From assembly GCF_003316875.1 (NCBI RefSeq), contig NZ_QMIL01000002.1, positions 248,001-312,000 on the forward strand: 64,000 nt of DNA, in the 5' to 3' direction. Every line of letters starts with the position of its first letter. Within the stretch, counting starts at the first letter, position 1. Source of the stretch: Aliidiomarina celeris. GTDB taxonomy: Bacteria > Pseudomonadota > Gammaproteobacteria > Enterobacterales > Alteromonadaceae. A program made the translations under genes and the position numbers. Below, piece after piece: positions 62,009 through 64,000 of this stretch. The notes under the pieces were generated by a model. That model saw nothing but the letters and a program-made list of their open reading frames with translations, did no database searches and had not been told where the DNA came from.

Positions 62009-64000
62009 GTGAAGCTGCTACAAAATTTATCGATGCGCAATAAGCTGTTGGTGCTGGTGGTACCGGCACTTGTTGTGGTGCTGTGGTTCAGTGTTACCGC
62101 GGTGCTCGAAAATGTGCGGGAAAGTAGAGCAGCAAATGAGCTCTACTCCCTCGCTAACTTCGCTTTACAGCTAAACCCAGCGATTGAAAACCTGCAGCGC
62201 GAGCGAGGTTTAAGCGCAGTCGCCATTGCAAACAATTTAAGCGGTGAGGCGGTGCAGAACTTGCGGCGTCAACGCGGGGACTCCGACCGAGTCATCTCCG
62301 AACTCATGGTACACATCAATACCCTAGATACGGATGTGTTAACCACCGATATGCAGCGTTTACTTCGAGAGTATCGTTCATTGTCCACGCAACTGACGGA
62401 TGCCCGCAATCGGGTTGATCAAGGGCGTTTGGCGCGGGCGGAAATGTTGACGTTTTTTACGGACACTATCGCAAGTCTCATTCGTTTTACGCCGTTGGTC
62501 ATACGCGAGTCGACAAATGCTAACCTAGCCAATAACTTAACTGCGTTTTACCTTGTTACCGACGCTGCGGAAATGGCCGGAAGAGAACGGGCGACTGGAG
62601 CGGTGTTGCTCGGTCTGAACAGCTTTGACTTTGACCTTTATCGTCAGCTTGCGACGCTGGTGGGAAGCCAGGAAGCTTCTCTTGCTAAAGCCCTAAGCCT
62701 TGTAGATGGTGATCTTGCACGCTCAATTCAGGGCATTGACAGCCATGAACAAAGTCGCGCGGCGTTAGATTCTCGCAGTCAGATTCTCCAGGCAGGGCAG
62801 CAAGGGACGTCCATTGCGAGTGCCTCCTGGTTCCAACAGACCACCGCGCGTATTACCGTAATGAATGAGGTGAATCATTCCATCGTCGCTATGGTGAGTG
62901 CTGAAGCGCAAGGCATCGCGGGTCAAGCGCGTCGAGATTTGTGGATTGTGTTACTGATCTCTGTCGTGATTATCAGCTTTGTTGTGGTCACGACGTGGTT
63001 TATTATCCGCGTCATCAGCCAGCAAGTCAGTGACTTAATGAGCACGATCGATTTTGCCATGACGAATAAGGACTTAAGTCGCGAAGTGCCAGTAACCTCA
63101 ACGGATGAAATTGGACGCATTGGGCTTGCTATGAACCGGCTGTTTAAGTCGTTCTCGACGGCATTGAAAAAGATTGATCAAACCAGTGTACAGTTGGCTT
63201 CTGCAACGGAAGAAACAAGCTCCACAGCAAAACAAAATGCAAGCCAAACTGAACGACAACAGAAGCAAGTCGAGCAAGTAGCGACTGCGACGGAAGAAAT
63301 GACCACAACCTCTGAAGATATTTCTCGCAATACGCAAGAAGTAGCAGAGGCAGCCGACAATGCCACTCGAAATAAAGACAAGGGCCTTGCCGCAGTGCGT
63401 GAGAGTGCAACGAGTGTCGAAGCATTATCGAGCTCTGTGGCCCGTGTGGGTAGTGTTATTAATCAATTGGAAGAGCGCAGTGGTTCGATTACCAGCGTAA
63501 TTGAAGTCATTAAAAATGTAGCGGAACAAACCAACTTGCTTGCCTTGAATGCTGCGATTGAAGCGGCGAGAGCGGGTGAGCATGGCCGCGGCTTCGCGGT
63601 GGTTGCCGACGAAGTAAGAAAACTTGCGTCGCAGACCCACAATTCAACGAACGAAATTGAAGAAATGCTGTCCGCTTTTCAAGGGCTTGCTGCGAATGCC
63701 TTTAAGTCAATTAAAGAGAGCCAAGCAGTGGCGGAAGCAACTCAAGAACATATGGATGAACTTAAAGGCGCATTCGACTCGATTGACCGCGATGTGTCAA
63801 ACATTGCTGGGATGGCTACCCAAATTGCGACAGCTTCTGAGGAGCAAGTGGCGGTGACACGCGACATCGCAAAAAACATGGAGCATGTGAACGAGGCGGC
63901 GTTGTTGACCCTCACTGGCTCACAAGAAATTACCGCCGTGACGGACGAGCAAGCTAAGTTAGCGCGTTTACTTCAAGACTTAGCCATGGAGTTCAAAACT
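62009..64000 (+). CDS. Methyl-accepting chemotaxis protein with NIT-like sensor (3' end outside window)
   Basis: Open frame of 664 codons to the right edge with no stop. Start GTG 62009, AAGGGAG 6 bases upstream. TM1 covers residues about 14-32. The periplasmic domain contains [19 protein letters not shown], the pattern of the nitrate/nitrite-sensing NIT domain. TM2 is near residue 315-337, then HAMP and a signalling domain with the hairpin tip [19 protein letters not shown] and [15 protein letters not shown]. The position 107 bases after narK suggests taxis to nitrate or nitrite. Only a few C-terminal codons are probably missing. Confidence 0.9.
   Translation, partial: MKLLQNLSMRNKLLVLVVPALVVVLWFSVTAVLENVRESRAANELYSLANFALQLNPAIENLQRERGLSAVAIANNLSGEAVQNLRRQRGDSDRVISELMVHINTLDTDVLTTDMQRLLREYRSLSTQLTDARNRVDQGRLARAEMLTFFTDTIASLIRFTPLVIRESTNANLANNLTAFYLVTDAAEMAGRERATGAVLLGLNSFDFDLYRQLATLVGSQEASLAKALSLVDGDLARSIQGIDSHEQSRAALDSRSQILQAGQQGTSIASASWFQQTTARITVMNEVNHSIVAMVSAEAQGIAGQARRDLWIVLLISVVIISFVVVTTWFIIRVISQQVSDLMSTIDFAMTNKDLSREVPVTSTDEIGRIGLAMNRLFKSFSTALKKIDQTSVQLASATEETSSTAKQNASQTERQQKQVEQVATATEEMTTTSEDISRNTQEVAEAADNATRNKDKGLAAVRESATSVEALSSSVARVGSVINQLEERSGSITSVIEVIKNVAEQTNLLALNAAIEAARAGEHGRGFAVVADEVRKLASQTHNSTNEIEEMLSAFQGLAANAFKSIKESQAVAEATQEHMDELKGAFDSIDRDVSNIAGMATQIATASEEQVAVTRDIAKNMEHVNEAALLTLTGSQEITAVTDEQAKLARLLQDLAMEFKT

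Overview
The window looks like chromosome of a marine gammaproteobacterium of the Alteromonadales, most like the Idiomarina/Pseudidiomarina group. This is judged from gene content and protein style (exported M17 and S46 peptidases, an M3 lipoprotein peptidase, many GGDEF/EAL proteins, NsrR, UbiK, a Pqi system) and not from any search. I saw no rRNA, tRNA, CRISPR array, insertion sequence or prophage. Coding density is high, and nearly every gene has a recognisable family.

Region 1 (1-22753) is housekeeping and signalling. It holds a GGDEF-EAL protein cut by the window edge, an exported leucyl aminopeptidase, an IbpA-type small heat-shock protein with what looks like a ROSE RNA thermometer over its ribosome site, an OsmC protein and a carboxylesterase. 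A minus-strand nucleoside-salvage operon follows (cdd-deoC-deoA-deoB), then glpK, a MASE1-GGDEF-EAL protein, purEK, an S46 dipeptidyl-peptidase, dinB, a cytochrome c5, a GAF-GAF-GGDEF-EAL protein and rep.

Region 2 (22915-31370) is a tightly coupled seven-gene chain in which each gene overlaps the next by 1 to 8 bases: ubiK, pqiA, pqiB, pqiC, a cytoplasmic sialidase-like beta-propeller, a sensor histidine kinase and an OmpR-type response regulator. An exported EF-hand protein and an exported TPR-like protein follow. An MCE-type lipid transporter, an orphan propeller and a two-component system in one transcript is the least explained arrangement here.

Region 3 (31428-41721) holds an M3 lipoprotein peptidase, MarR, a SirB2-like membrane protein, then a nine-gene molybdenum operon (moaA-mobA-moaB-moaC-moaD-moaE-modA-modB-modC). 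That operon has a long structured leader that may be a molybdenum-cofactor RNA motif. Next comes nsrR, divergent from two small membrane-protein genes whose near-consensus promoter is covered by an NsrR palindrome.

Region 4 (41809-64000) is a nitrate-respiration island: moeA and narL-narX on the minus strand, narGHJI-ppiC on the plus strand, a fused PP2C phosphatase/Ser-Thr kinase, four NarK-family transporters and a chemoreceptor with a nitrate/nitrite-sensing (NIT-like) domain. Four 7-2-7 inverted repeats of the NarL heptamer type lie before moaA, narG, the divergent narK pair and the last narK. This suggests one NarXL regulon joining cofactor synthesis, the enzyme and transport. The kinase/phosphatase gene carries a run of ten C exactly between its two catalytic domains, which could switch it between two products.
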